Below, one piece after another: positions 24,674-33,741 of a DNA stretch of 64,000 nt. The notes below the pieces were generated by a model that was given only the letters and a program-made list of their open reading frames with translations, had not been told where the DNA came from and did not search any database. Each line of letters starts with the position of its first letter. The stretch's first letter is position 1. Position numbers and translations under genes: made by a program. Origin of the DNA: Pseudarthrobacter siccitolerans (lineage in GTDB: Bacteria; Actinomycetota; Actinomycetes; Actinomycetales; Micrococcaceae); contig NZ_CAQI01000032.1 in the NCBI RefSeq assembly GCF_001046895.1, positions 62,001 through 126,000 of the forward strand, read 5' to 3'.

Positions 24674-26020
24674 GTGATTACTCTGGAACTGGCGAAAAAA
24701 ACACCCGCTGCAGGTACCGTTCCCGGCGCGCCGCCGGAGCCACCGGCGCTACAGATTTCCGTTTTCGGCCCGCTGAGCATCCGCCGCGGCGGCAAGGAAC
24801 TGACGGCCAAGGATCTCGGTGGACCCAAGCCCCGTCAGGTGCTGGAGATTCTCCTGCTGAGTTTCGGCTCGGCGGTGTCCAAGACCCGCATCATGGATCT
24901 GCTCTGGGACGGAAACCATCCCGCCGTTGCCCTGCCCACGCTTGAAAGCTACGTCAGCGTCCTTCGGCGCCACCTGCAGCCGGGCGCCGGCCGGACAGGC
25001 CCTCTCCGCACCGTCACGGGGGGCTATGCCATTGACCGGTCACTGGTGGAACTGGACCTGGACCGCTTCGGAACGCTGACAAAAGCTGCCACCCAGGCCG
25101 AACCGCGCGAGGCACTCGCTCTCTTCACGGAGGCTCTCCAACTGGCTTCGGCTCCGCTGCTCGGCGACGAGCTGCTGCCCGCCTGGGCCGAGGAAGAGCG
25201 GGCCCTGCATGCGGCGCAGGTCAATCTTGCCCGCGTACTGGCTGCGGAAACCGCCCTTAGTGTCGGGGAACCCCGCAAGGCAATCGCCTTTGGCGGTGCG
25301 GCCGTGAAGGAGGACCCGCTCAACGAGCGGGGATGGGCGGCCCTGGTTCTTGGGCTGGAGCGCAACGGGGAGAACACCGAGGCGCTCCGGGCGTTCGACC
25401 GCTGCCGCAGGGTTATGGATGAGGAACTGGGCTGCGCCCCCGGGCCGGTGCTGAAGGAGGCCCAGGCCAGACTGCTGACCAGCACCGCGGCGGAGTCCGG
25501 ACCGACGGAAATCCGCGGCCCCATCCAGGTGGTCAAGGAAAGCCGCCACTCGGCTCCAGCTGCAGCCCGGCAGGAAACAGAACGGCTGCGGATCCTGATC
25601 GTTGACGACCACACTACGTTTTCGGACCTGCTGGCCGGAGCGCTGGACCGGGAGCCGGACCTGAAAAGCGTGGGAGCGGCTAAGTCAGTGGCATCAGCCG
25701 TAAGGATGTTCCAGGACCTGCGGCCCGACGTCGTCATTATGGATCTGCACCTTTCCGACGGTTCCGGCCTGACAGCTTCAGAGCGCATTCTTTCGGAGGC
25801 CCCGGAAGCCCGGATCGTGATGCTGACCGGCAACCCGTCACAGGAAGCGCTGCGTGAAGCCGCCGGCATGGGAGTGTGCGCCTTCCTGCCAAAGGACGGC
25901 GCCCTGGGAGTCATGCTGGACACCCTGCGGCACGCCCATCCCGGCAACCTGATTGTGCATCCGTCGCTGGTGGCCAGGTTGGGCAGCACCTCGGCGCATG
26001 CACCGGGACTCTCGGCCTAG
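24674..26020 (+). CDS. SARP-type DNA-binding/BTAD protein fused to a response-regulator receiver
   Basis: A 448-residue protein with an unusual order: OmpR-like winged helix of SARP type (about 27-110, ALQISVFGPLSIRRGGKEL... TRIMDLLWDG), bacterial transcriptional activator domain (about 115-265, with DEELGCAPGPVL), then a CheY-like receiver (about 303-425: LRILIVDDHTTFSD, phospho-acceptor Asp357 in VVIMDLHLSDGSG, VMLTG, FLPKDG). The receiver resembles NarL-type regulators but lacks the LuxR HTH, the DNA-binding role being supplied by the SARP part. GTG 24674 has GGGGGAAG upstream; ATG 24659 is too close to it. A NarL-family histidine kinase follows 16 bp downstream and is the obvious partner. 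Confidence 0.85.
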   Translation: MITLELAKKTPAAGTVPGAPPEPPALQISVFGPLSIRRGGKELTAKDLGGPKPRQVLEILLLSFGSAVSKTRIMDLLWDGNHPAVALPTLESYVSVLRRHLQPGAGRTGPLRTVTGGYAIDRSLVELDLDRFGTLTKAATQAEPREALALFTEALQLASAPLLGDELLPAWAEEERALHAAQVNLARVLAAETALSVGEPRKAIAFGGAAVKEDPLNERGWAALVLGLERNGENTEALRAFDRCRRVMDEELGCAPGPVLKEAQARLLTSTAAESGPTEIRGPIQVVKESRHSAPAAARQETERLRILIVDDHTTFSDLLAGALDREPDLKSVGAAKSVASAVRMFQDLRPDVVIMDLHLSDGSGLTASERILSEAPEARIVMLTGNPSQEALREAAGMGVCAFLPKDGALGVMLDTLRHAHPGNLIVHPSLVARLGSTSAHAPGLSA

Positions 26021-26036
26021 CCGCAGCAGGCTGACC

Positions 26037-27470
26037 ATGGAAGGACGACATCCCGGAGCCGCTTCTCCGGCCACCTCAAGTGCCCGTGGCATTGCCGAGC
26101 GGCGCGAGGTCAGGGCAGCTGTTGCACGCTTTCTTACTGTGGGTTTTATAGCACTGGTCCTGGTGGCTACTCCGGTGGCCTTCTGGATCCGGGCCGCTGC
26201 CGAACGGCACGCGCTGGACAACGCGCGGGACATCACCCAGCGCCTGGCCGACAGTGTGGTGGGGCCCCTGATCACCGACCAGCTCCTGGCCGGTGATCCT
26301 GCCGCCCTGCAACTGCTGGACCAGCGGCTGGAGCCATGGCTGGCGGAGAGCGGCGTGACGAGGATCAAGGTGTGGGATGAGCAGGGCCGGGTGGTCTACT
26401 CAGACATCGAGTCCCTCATCGGGCTGGAGTTCGAACAGGAGGAATGGGCGCGCGAGCTCCTCGCAGGCGGCCCGGCGACGGCCACCCTGGAGCCCCAGGA
26501 CGGCGAAGAGAACGCCTACGAGGCGGACTCCGGCGAACTCGTGGAAGTCTACGCCCGCTCGTCTTCCCAAAGCGGTGCGCCGATGATCTTCGAAACCTAC
26601 TCTCCGGGGGATGGAGTCCGGCATGAGCAGGCCGCAGTCCTGATGGGGATGATCCCGCCAATGCTGCTGTCATTGGCGGTCCTGCAGTTGGCGCAGTTGA
26701 TTCCGGCCGTCCGGCTGGCCCGCAGGATCCAGGTCCACCAGGCCGCACGCAACGCCATGCTGCACCTGGCGATCCAGGCATCGGACCACGAGCGCCGGCA
26801 GATCGCCAGCGAACTCCACGACGAAGTGATCCAGGACCTGTCCGGGCTGGCGTATGCCCTGGAGTCGGTGGAGAATCGGGGCCCCGCTGAGCAGGGGCCG
26901 GTGTTCCGCAAGGCGCGGACCATGCTGCAGGACAATATCCGTACCCTCCGGGCGATGACCAGCGAGCTCTACCCGCCGGACCTCGATGAGCTCGGGCTGA
27001 AGTCTTCCCTTACCAGGCTGGAGGCACCCCTTGTGGAGCGCGGCATCCGGCTGACCGTGGAGATCCCGGACAAGCTGGAACTGGACCGCGACCGGGCGGT
27101 CCTCCTCTACCGCGTGGCGCGCGAGGCACTGGTCAACGCCGCGAAACACGCAGCGGCTAATTCGGTGATGGTCCGCATCCGGCAGGCCGGCGAGATCACC
27201 CACATCCTGGTGGCGGATGATGGCCTGGGTTTCGATCCGGCGCAGCCGTGCCCGGAAGGCCACTTTGGCCTTCGAATCCTCGGCGATACAGTCCGGCAGG
27301 CCGGGGGAGCGCTTGAAGTCCGCTCCACTCCCGGGGCAGGCACCACCGTTACCGCAACGTTCGGCGTGGCAGGGCCCTCCTTCCGCTTCGCCGGCCTGCG
27401 GCATCCGGGTGCCGCTTCCGGACAGGAATTTGCGGCCGTACCGGCACTGCGGGGTACCAGCACTCTTTGA
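26037..27470 (+). CDS. NarL-family sensor histidine kinase (HisKA_3)
   Basis: A 477-residue two-helix sensor kinase: TM1 near 35-57 (FLTVGFIALVLVATPVAFWI), an extracytoplasmic domain (about 60-210) rich in acidic residues, TM2 near 213-235, then the dimerisation/phosphoacceptor region with ASDHERRQIASELHDEV (His261) and HATPase_c (REALVNAAKHA, DDGLGFDP, GHFGLRI, GAGTTV). It probably phosphorylates the SARP-receiver protein encoded 16 bp upstream. AGCAGG precedes ATG 26037; ATG 25998 would overlap the upstream gene. Confidence 0.88.
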   Translation: MEGRHPGAASPATSSARGIAERREVRAAVARFLTVGFIALVLVATPVAFWIRAAAERHALDNARDITQRLADSVVGPLITDQLLAGDPAALQLLDQRLEPWLAESGVTRIKVWDEQGRVVYSDIESLIGLEFEQEEWARELLAGGPATATLEPQDGEENAYEADSGELVEVYARSSSQSGAPMIFETYSPGDGVRHEQAAVLMGMIPPMLLSLAVLQLAQLIPAVRLARRIQVHQAARNAMLHLAIQASDHERRQIASELHDEVIQDLSGLAYALESVENRGPAEQGPVFRKARTMLQDNIRTLRAMTSELYPPDLDELGLKSSLTRLEAPLVERGIRLTVEIPDKLELDRDRAVLLYRVAREALVNAAKHAAANSVMVRIRQAGEITHILVADDGLGFDPAQPCPEGHFGLRILGDTVRQAGGALEVRSTPGAGTTVTATFGVAGPSFRFAGLRHPGAASGQEFAAVPALRGTSTL

Positions 27471-27496
27471 CTGTTGCGATTTGGCTGTTGCGATTT

Positions 27497-27527
27497 GGCC
27501 CGCCAGGCATTCCCCGCCTGGCGGGCC
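27497..27527 (+). terminator. Terminator of the SARP-receiver/kinase operon
   Basis: Arms GGCCCGCCAGGC and GCCTGGCGGGCC around ATTCCCC, followed by TTC. Immediately before it the 14-mer CTGTTGCGATTTGG is tandemly duplicated (27471-27498). Confidence 0.8.
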
Positions 27528-27712
27528 TTCTGCCGTGCGTCCAAGGACAGCAGACAGTTGCCGCAAACCAGGAACCAGCAGCTTAAGCAGCCCGGGCAGT
27601 GCGGGAGCAACCGGATGCCCATCCGGGTGAGCCAGGCTCCAGGCCGGGGTCTGCAGTGTCCAGCAGCTGTGTATAGAGGGACCCGATGCTGAAGCTTCCC
27701 CTCCAGGCTTGG

Positions 27713-27773
27713 AGTTTTTGGTCAGATATGCGGACTTTACCCCCTCGGAACCCTGCATATCTGGCCAAAAACT
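27713..27773. repeat. Intergenic inverted repeat, 19-bp arms
   Basis: AGTTTTTGGTCAGATATGC (27713-27731) and GCATATCTGGCCAAAAACT (27755-27773) pair with a single G-T wobble across a 23-nt spacer. It is not next to either gene end and resembles a REP-like element. The remaining intergenic DNA from 27528 to 27712 holds nothing recognisable. Confidence 0.65.
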
Positions 27774-27790
27774 CTGCGGTGGACACACTG

Positions 27791-27833
27791 AGGCCCGGTG
27801 GCTTCCGGAACATTACCGGAAGCCACCGGGCCT
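27791..27833 (-). terminator. Terminator of the FnIII protein gene
   Basis: Perfect 18-bp arms (27791-27808 and 27816-27833; AGGCCCGGTGGCTTCCGG) around AACATTA, 21 bp beyond the stop of the - strand gene. Confidence 0.85.
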
Positions 27834-27853
27834 TTGTGCTGTATCCCTAATCC

Positions 27854-30160
27854 TTATTTGTTCACCACAGCCACGGGGCCGGCAGTACCGCCAAGCGTGG
27901 ATTCAATCCAGACGGTGCCGGGGTTGGTGGTGCCTGCTGCGGCGTTCCGCAACCGCAGGAGGTAGACGCCACCGGTTTCCGGAGCGGCCGCTGCCGTTAC
28001 GTTCACCTGGCCCAGCACCCGCCCGGTAGGACCGCCAACGCGGACCGTGATGATGCCGCCAACCGCGCTGCTGGTGCCGCCGATCCGAATATCGCCGCTC
28101 TTCCATTGGGCCTGGCTGATAGTGACCCTGTCCGGAACCGGGGTTACCTTGACCTCATCCGTCCGCACGGTGGCCGTCGCCGGATCCGTGCCGACGGTGA
28201 CCGTCAGTTTGAACGTCAGCGGATTGTTGGTCATCGGCGTCTTGTAGACCGGCAGGCTGAAGGTTGGGTTCAGCGTGGTGTCCGCGTTCAGGATGACCTT
28301 GTCAGGATCTGTGGCTCCGGTCAGGACCTGTTCCCACTTGTAGGTGGCGTTGGTGCTGGTGGAACCGGTGCCGTCCAGGGTTACAGTAGTGGCCGTAGTA
28401 CGCCGGGCCACGGTCTGGTCGGGGCCGGCAATGGCCACAACAGCTCCATGAACGGTGACCGGTGCGCTCTTGGCTGATTCGGGCCCGTCGCCGTTGGTGT
28501 TTCCGGCCCGGACTGTGAACTGGTAGCTGGTGTCACCGTTCAGTCCTTCGTAGACCAGCGTGGTGACATCCCCTGCAACCTTCTTGGGATCACCGAACGG
28601 GATGCCGTCGGTGGTGTAGGCCTGGACCGTGTAGCTGGTGATGGTCAGTCCTTCCGCCCCGGCGTCCGGCGCTGTCCAGGAAACTTCCGCCGTTCCCATG
28701 CCTGCCACAGGAGCGGCAGTGAAGGTCGGGGCGGCAGGTACGGGATCGTTGGTGATCTTGAATTCCACGGTGCCGTTGTCGGAGACGTTGCCGGAGGGGT
28801 CGATGGCGGCGAAGGTGTACTTGCTGCTCTCAGCAACCTTCACCGGCGCACTGTAAAGGATTGCACCTTCGGAGCTGACGCCGCCGGAGACAGGATCTGT
28901 TCCATCGAGGGTGTAGTAGATGTCGCTGCCCTGCTCGTTGGCTTCCAGCCTCAGTTCCTGGGCGGTGGAAAAGGTTCCGCCGTTGGGGGAAGCCGTCACC
29001 ACGGGGGCGGTGGTATCCGTTTCCGGGATGGCGTGCGTGGCCGGGAATGTCTCCCCGACGCTGCTCACGGACACGACGTAGACGTCATATTCCTCGTCTG
29101 ATAACAGGCCCTTAAGAGTGGTGCTCGAGGCTTTCGGGTCGCTGATCCGCACTCCGGATTCCACCCGCTCGTTCCCGGTGGCAGTCTTGGCAACAGCGGT
29201 AACGCGGTACCCTGTGATTGCCGGCGTTCCGGGGACTGCCACGGCAGGGGCCCAGTTGACCTTGATGTCGCCATTGACTTTGGCCGCCGAAATTTGGGTG
29301 GGTCCGGCAGGGCCGGAGCCCAGAGGGCCATTCGGGCAACCGCCCATTCCGGGGCCGCCCAGCTCGCCGTACTCCGCGATTGTCAGGCCTTGGCGGTTTG
29401 CGTCCGCATCCTCTTCTTGCCACGCCATGGAGCGCGCGCCACCGGCGTTGGCCACAATCTCGGCGGCGGCTGGTTCATCGAAGATATACGTGGCGGTGAA
29501 GGTTTCCGGACCATCAAGGCCGAATTCAAGGCTGGACCGATAGCCGTCGTCCGCTGTCAGCGGGCCGGAGACTGCACGGACGTCGCGCCGACCGACAGAA
29601 GTGTCCTTGAGCGCCGGGTCAATGATGCGCTGTTCCATCTGGTCTTTGTTGACGCCTGCCGCGACGCGGCCCTTCACAGTCACGGTGGTGCCGTCGGTCA
29701 GGACGGAGCTGCCTGTGACGTAGGTGTCCTGGACGGTGGTGGTGCCGGCTTCTTTGCCATCGAATTTGATGGTGACGGCGTCGCCCGGCTTGATGTCTGG
29801 AGTGACCTTCAGGCCTGTCCCGTCACCCCAGCAGACTCCACCTGGATGGTTGATTTCAAAAGCGACGTCCCCTGCGGCCACGACGCTCTGCGCAGAACCC
29901 ACGATTCCGACTCCCGGGCGGTGGACCTCCACCGTGGCGGTGTGGCCTATCTTGTCCTGGTAACCCTCGATCGTGACGAAGTCACGGTCGGGGAAGACCA
30001 CCAGGTTGTTGGGGAACGTGGGAACGGTCGCGTTCGCCGTCGGGATCGCCAGTAGGGACGTGGCGCAGAGCAGGGCGGAGACAGAGCCGACAATGCCTGC
30101 CCGTCCGTAGCCTTGGAGCCGGAACCTCGGCTCTCCTGGTTGGTTTGGTGCTGTTTTCAT
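27854..30160 (-). CDS. Secreted multidomain protein with FnIII and chitobiase-like domains
   Basis: A 768-residue exported protein. Signal peptide (IVGSVSALLCATSLLAIPTANA), an N-terminal region of about 230 residues with no recognised family (NLVVFPDRDFVTIEGYQDKI, Cys in GGVCWGDG), a FnIII domain (about 280-370, GPTQISAAKVNGDIKVNWAPA), a chitobiase/hexosaminidase C-terminal-type beta domain (about 375-455, YYTLDGTDPVSGG), a second FnIII (about 465-550), then a PKD-like module (about 560-660). No catalytic centre is visible, so it is probably an adhesin or polysaccharide-binding scaffold. Start ATG 30160 with GAGG 5 nt upstream. Confidence 0.82.
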   Translation of the reverse strand: MKTAPNQPGEPRFRLQGYGRAGIVGSVSALLCATSLLAIPTANATVPTFPNNLVVFPDRDFVTIEGYQDKIGHTATVEVHRPGVGIVGSAQSVVAAGDVAFEINHPGGVCWGDGTGLKVTPDIKPGDAVTIKFDGKEAGTTTVQDTYVTGSSVLTDGTTVTVKGRVAAGVNKDQMEQRIIDPALKDTSVGRRDVRAVSGPLTADDGYRSSLEFGLDGPETFTATYIFDEPAAAEIVANAGGARSMAWQEEDADANRQGLTIAEYGELGGPGMGGCPNGPLGSGPAGPTQISAAKVNGDIKVNWAPAVAVPGTPAITGYRVTAVAKTATGNERVESGVRISDPKASSTTLKGLLSDEEYDVYVVSVSSVGETFPATHAIPETDTTAPVVTASPNGGTFSTAQELRLEANEQGSDIYYTLDGTDPVSGGVSSEGAILYSAPVKVAESSKYTFAAIDPSGNVSDNGTVEFKITNDPVPAAPTFTAAPVAGMGTAEVSWTAPDAGAEGLTITSYTVQAYTTDGIPFGDPKKVAGDVTTLVYEGLNGDTSYQFTVRAGNTNGDGPESAKSAPVTVHGAVVAIAGPDQTVARRTTATTVTLDGTGSTSTNATYKWEQVLTGATDPDKVILNADTTLNPTFSLPVYKTPMTNNPLTFKLTVTVGTDPATATVRTDEVKVTPVPDRVTISQAQWKSGDIRIGGTSSAVGGIITVRVGGPTGRVLGQVNVTAAAAPETGGVYLLRLRNAAAGTTNPGTVWIESTLGGTAGPVAVVNK

Positions 30161-30485
30161 TACAACCTCACAGATCCTGGGTGCTTGCGTAAGGGCTTCA
30201 CGCACGCTCACAACCTAGGAGGGCCACCTTGTGGAAATGCTGGCCGGTGTTTGGAGCCACGCCCTAGAAAGAGTTCTCCAGGGGCTCGCAATGCCTGGGC
30301 AGTGATGCGCAGTTTCAACGGCTCCTAGGGATTCCCAAGAATGGAAGGCGTAAGCCTCCGGCCTGGTCCTGACTGCGGGGGAACGAAGTACCTCGACACG
30401 AAGGCGACGGCGGCAGCCGGCATGGCCGCCGTCGTCGTGATGTATCGCCTAAGCCGGTGGCAGTCTCTAAGTACAGCCCTCGGCT
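30161..30485. other. Intergenic region upstream of the FnIII protein gene
   Basis: 325 bp without a gene. It holds a CCTAGG-type motif TCCTAGGGATTCCCAAG (30323-30339) and ACCTAGGAGGGCC near 30205. No terminator-like hairpin was noted for the ANTAR gene, which is transcribed towards this gap. Confidence 0.5.
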
Positions 30486-31235
30486 TCATTCCATGAAGTG
30501 CGTGGAAGGGGCGCCGCCCGGCAGTTCCCGCAGCATGGTTTCCGCCACGACGCGGGCTTTGACGTTCCGGTGGCTGGAGGCCTGGGCCAGGATGTGGAAG
30601 GCGGCCTTGTAGGAACACCGGTTTTGTCCCATGATCAATCCGCAGGCAACATCGATGGTGGTACGGCCCTGCAGTGCGGCCTGGAGGTGTTGCACCGTGG
30701 CTTGCGCGGCCCGCAGCTCGGCCGCCGAGACATAACTGCTGGCCGCCAGTTTGCTGAAGGCGCTGGCGGCAACCACGACGCTGGGAGTGAAGGCGTCGTC
30801 CTGCCGGGCCACCAGGGTCAGTGCCGACTTGCTGCCCGCGTGGAGATGCAGCGGCACGGACAGAAGCGACCTGTAGCCGGCCCCGCTGAGCGTGTGCCAG
30901 TAAGAGGGCCACTGCGCAGCCGCGGAGTAGCTGTTGGGAAGGTGCGCCAAGTGCCCGGCGAGTGCATGGGACACAGGACCGTCCCCGGTGCCTTTGTCCC
31001 ATTGGGCGAGGCCGGTGGCGCCGCTGCTGGTGCCTGCAGTCAGCGTCCCCTGGGGGCGGACAACGGAGACGGCGCAGTCCAGGGTGCATCCGGCCAGCTC
31101 GGAGAGGGCTGAGGTGGCAGCCTGTGCGAGGAGTTGGAGGGAGGCTTCATCGCTGGGGGCACGCAGGTCCAAAAGAACCCCGAAGCTGGGCGGGGCCGGG
31201 TAGGGCGCCCGCTCCAGGCGCAGCTCGCTTCCCAC
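30486..31235 (-). CDS. GAF-ANTAR transcription antiterminator (paralogue 2)
   Basis: A 249-residue protein: GAF-like sensor (about 20-180; SDEASLQLLAQAATSALSEL, GAGYRSLLSVPLHL) and C-terminal ANTAR (VQHLQAALQGRTTIDVACGLIM... AFHILAQASSHRNVKARVV). GTG 31235 has GGGAG upstream. The shared CGAGTA palindrome is 78 bp upstream, and the GH26-like gene at 31462 diverges from it. Closest in layout to the paralogue at 32772. Confidence 0.86.
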   Translation of the reverse strand: MGSELRLERAPYPAPPSFGVLLDLRAPSDEASLQLLAQAATSALSELAGCTLDCAVSVVRPQGTLTAGTSSGATGLAQWDKGTGDGPVSHALAGHLAHLPNSYSAAAQWPSYWHTLSGAGYRSLLSVPLHLHAGSKSALTLVARQDDAFTPSVVVAASAFSKLAASSYVSAAELRAAQATVQHLQAALQGRTTIDVACGLIMGQNRCSYKAAFHILAQASSHRNVKARVVAETMLRELPGGAPSTHFME

Positions 31236-31312
31236 AAACTGCTCCCGTCGCCAGCGGGCGTCCTCGCCGACACCTCCTCCTGAACGTTACGGGGCGGGGG
31301 AGCGGGAGTACC

Positions 31313-31329
31313 CGAGTAACCGGTACTCG
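31313..31329 (-). promoter_or_regulatory. CGAGTA-N5-TACTCG palindrome, site 3
   Basis: CGAGTAACCGGTACTCG; 23 bp to TAACGT (complement of 31284-31289) towards the ANTAR gene. On the other side it lies about 130 bp before the GH26-like gene. Confidence 0.75.
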
Positions 31330-31461
31330 ACTTTCCGGCAGGGCATTACTGCGGTAGGCGAAGGTCCATTAGGGGCCGCAATATCAGTAGGCCCGGGCCT
31401 TTCAGCCCTCCGGTACCAGTCCTAGGATGGGTCCAACCGCAATTCAAGTGGGGGTATGCGC

Positions 31462-32736
31462 ATGTCTGAACCGATGCCGAAGAAGAACGGCCGTTACGCC
31501 TCCTTTGGCTTTTCGGTGATGCGCCAGGTTTTGGGCATTTTCGCGGTCTTCGCCGTTGTTGCCGTCGTGATTGCCGGCGTTGACTACTTTGGCCGTGGAG
31601 GAGGCCAGGGGCAGATTGTGGCCCAAAGCCCGGCAACGGAGTCCGCGCCGGCCGCCCCGGTCTGCCAGGTGACGGACAAGGCGTCGCTGGTCCCGGCGTC
31701 GGGGGTTCTCTTCGGCGTGAGCCTGGACTCGCGTGCCAGGTCGCTGGAAGGCTATGCATTCGACCTGGGACGCAAACCCGCGGTCAGCGTCTCATTTGTC
31801 ACCTTCCCCTACGGCGAGGAGGACAAAAGGGATCTGGAGCGGGAGGTGATCCAAATCCGCACTCACGGGCAGATGATGCTGTTGACGCTTAACCCCGAAG
31901 CAGGCCTCGCCGTTGTTACATCCGACGCCGCCAACGCACTGGCGTTCGATCTCGCGAAGTTCAATGCCGACGGCGTACCCGTCATCGTCCGCTTTGCCCC
32001 CGACATGAACGGATCTTGGTATTCCTGGGGGCAGCAGCCCACGAGCTACATCGCCGCCTTCCGCACCATCGCCGCCGCCGTGCGCGAGCATGCTCCCGGC
32101 TCCGCCATGATGTGGGCGCCCAGCTATGGCGGGGGATACCCGTACACCGGCGGAAAGTTCGAGGCCAAGCCCGGGACGCCCGATTTCTCCGTGCTGGACA
32201 CCAATGCCGATGGGGCCCTCAACGAGAACGATGACTCCTATGCACCCTACTATCCGGGTGACGATGTGGTGGATTGGGTGGGACTGGCCCTCTTCCACTG
32301 GGGCAACGCCATTCCGTGGGGTGAAAACGAGGTCCCGGAGCCAGGCAAGTTCGCAGCGCAGCTGACCGGCAGCTACATCGGCATTAACGGTGATGACAGC
32401 CCGGTTCCGGACTTTTACCAGGTCTACGGCGTGGCCCACGGCAAGCCGGTGGCCGTCCCGGAAACCGCGGCAATGTTCGCCCCCGACGCCGGCGGTGATG
32501 GGGAACTGGCGATCAAGCAGGCCTGGTGGGGCCAGCTGTTCAACCCCAGCACGGCCGCGCAGTTCCCGCAGTTGAAGATGATCAACTGGTTCGAGTGGGA
32601 CCGGGAGGAAACTGAAGTGGGCGCGAGGGTGGACTGGACCGTGAACCAGACCCCGGCCATCCGCGATGCCTTCAAAGCCGCCCTGCCCGACTGGCTGCGT
32701 TACGGTCCCGCCCAATCCTGCCGCCCGCGGGGCTGA
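31462..32736 (+). CDS. Membrane-anchored GH26-like protein with altered acid/base residue
   Basis: A 424-residue protein with an N-terminal membrane helix (about 21-42, VLGIFAVFAVVAVVIAGVDYF) and an extracytoplasmic GH26-like barrel. The segment equivalent to HEMNGNWYPW of the homologue at 11924 reads PDMNGSWYSWG, so the acid/base Glu is Asp and its neighbouring His is Pro; the probable nucleophile remains in VAVPETAAMF. An EF-hand-like loop DTNADGALNENDD occurs near residue 250. Activity may be weak, changed or lost. ATG 31462 has GGGGT upstream; ATG 31456 overlaps that ribosome site. Convergent with the ANTAR gene at 32772. Confidence 0.8.
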   Translation: MSEPMPKKNGRYASFGFSVMRQVLGIFAVFAVVAVVIAGVDYFGRGGGQGQIVAQSPATESAPAAPVCQVTDKASLVPASGVLFGVSLDSRARSLEGYAFDLGRKPAVSVSFVTFPYGEEDKRDLEREVIQIRTHGQMMLLTLNPEAGLAVVTSDAANALAFDLAKFNADGVPVIVRFAPDMNGSWYSWGQQPTSYIAAFRTIAAAVREHAPGSAMMWAPSYGGGYPYTGGKFEAKPGTPDFSVLDTNADGALNENDDSYAPYYPGDDVVDWVGLALFHWGNAIPWGENEVPEPGKFAAQLTGSYIGINGDDSPVPDFYQVYGVAHGKPVAVPETAAMFAPDAGGDGELAIKQAWWGQLFNPSTAAQFPQLKMINWFEWDREETEVGARVDWTVNQTPAIRDAFKAALPDWLRYGPAQSCRPRG

Positions 32737-32771
32737 ACGCCGGTCCGGTGAGCAACCGAACGCCGGTCCGG

Positions 32772-33569
32772 TTACCGGCCGAAGTGTGGGGACGGAGCCC
32801 CGCCCGGCATTTGATTGAGGAGCCTGTCCGCCACCACCCGCGCCTGGACATTTCTGTGGGTTGAAGCATCGGCAAGCAGTTGGAGGGCGTCCTCGTAGGA
32901 ACAACGGTTCCGCCCCATAATCACCCCGCACGCCACCTCGATGGAGGTGCGGTCCTGCATGGATGCCTGCAGCCGGTTGACCGCCACCCCAGCATCGCGG
33001 AACTGCACCGCCATGGAATAACTGGTGGCTGCCACGGCACTGAATGCGGTAAGCCGGGCGAGTACTGCGGGCGGGAAAGCCTGGTCAGTGTCCGCCAGGA
33101 TGGTCAGTGCTGCAAACCCGCCGGGTACCAGGGCAAGGGGTGCCGACAGCAAGGACCGGTAGCCGGCCTTGCCCAGGGGGCCCGAGTAGTCAGGCCATGG
33201 GAAATCTGTTGCGGAGCTGTTGACGATGCCCGACCGGCGCCCTGCCAGGGCATGCGACACCGGCCCCCGGCCGTTTTCCTGATCTGCCCGGGCGATGCCA
33301 ACGGCGCGTTCATGTGTTCCGGCCGTCAGGACCGCCTTGCCCGGCCGGGGCAGGGACACCACGCAGTCCATGGAACAGCCGGGTTCCGGCAGTTCCGATG
33401 CCGCTGCACGGGCCAGCAGCCGCAGTGAGTCCTGGTCGCTGTTGGACCTCAGGTTCAGGAGCGGCCCCGGCGTCATCGGGACTGGTGACTGGCCGTGGAA
33501 CCCGGTTGTCCCGTTGTCTTGCCCACCGGCCCCAGCCTGATGGTGCGCCTGCTGACGGTTCGTATCCAT
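32772..33569 (-). CDS. GAF-ANTAR transcription antiterminator (paralogue 3)
   Basis: A 265-residue protein: a short polar N-terminus (MDTNRQQAHHQAGAGG) matching the truncated ORF at 13685, a GAF-like domain (about 35-195; SDQDSLRLLARAAASELPE, KAGYRSLLSAPL) and C-terminal ANTAR (VNRLQASMQDRTSIEVACGVIM... ALQLLADASTHRNVQARVV). ATG 33569 follows GGGGGACAGGTT. The CGAGTA palindrome is 86 bp upstream. Confidence 0.87.
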   Translation of the reverse strand: MDTNRQQAHHQAGAGGQDNGTTGFHGQSPVPMTPGPLLNLRSNSDQDSLRLLARAAASELPEPGCSMDCVVSLPRPGKAVLTAGTHERAVGIARADQENGRGPVSHALAGRRSGIVNSSATDFPWPDYSGPLGKAGYRSLLSAPLALVPGGFAALTILADTDQAFPPAVLARLTAFSAVAATSYSMAVQFRDAGVAVNRLQASMQDRTSIEVACGVIMGRNRCSYEDALQLLADASTHRNVQARVVADRLLNQMPGGAPSPHFGR

Positions 33570-33654
33570 AACCTGTCCCCCTGACAGTAGAACCACTGGA
33601 GGCATCATGTGCCGCGCTCGTCAAGACCTTACGGGGCGCCATGGAGGGGGTACA

Positions 33655-33671
33655 CGAGTAGTGACTACTCG
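33655..33671 (-). promoter_or_regulatory. CGAGTA-N5-TACTCG palindrome, site 4
   Basis: CGAGTAGTGACTACTCG; 23 bp to TAAGGT (complement of 33626-33631) in the direction of the ANTAR gene. Confidence 0.75.
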
Positions 33672-33741
33672 GTTTTCGGGCAGGCGGCTACTGGAACTAC
33701 TCTGGCCGGTGCGGGGAAATCTGTGTCGAAGATCCGCTTGG

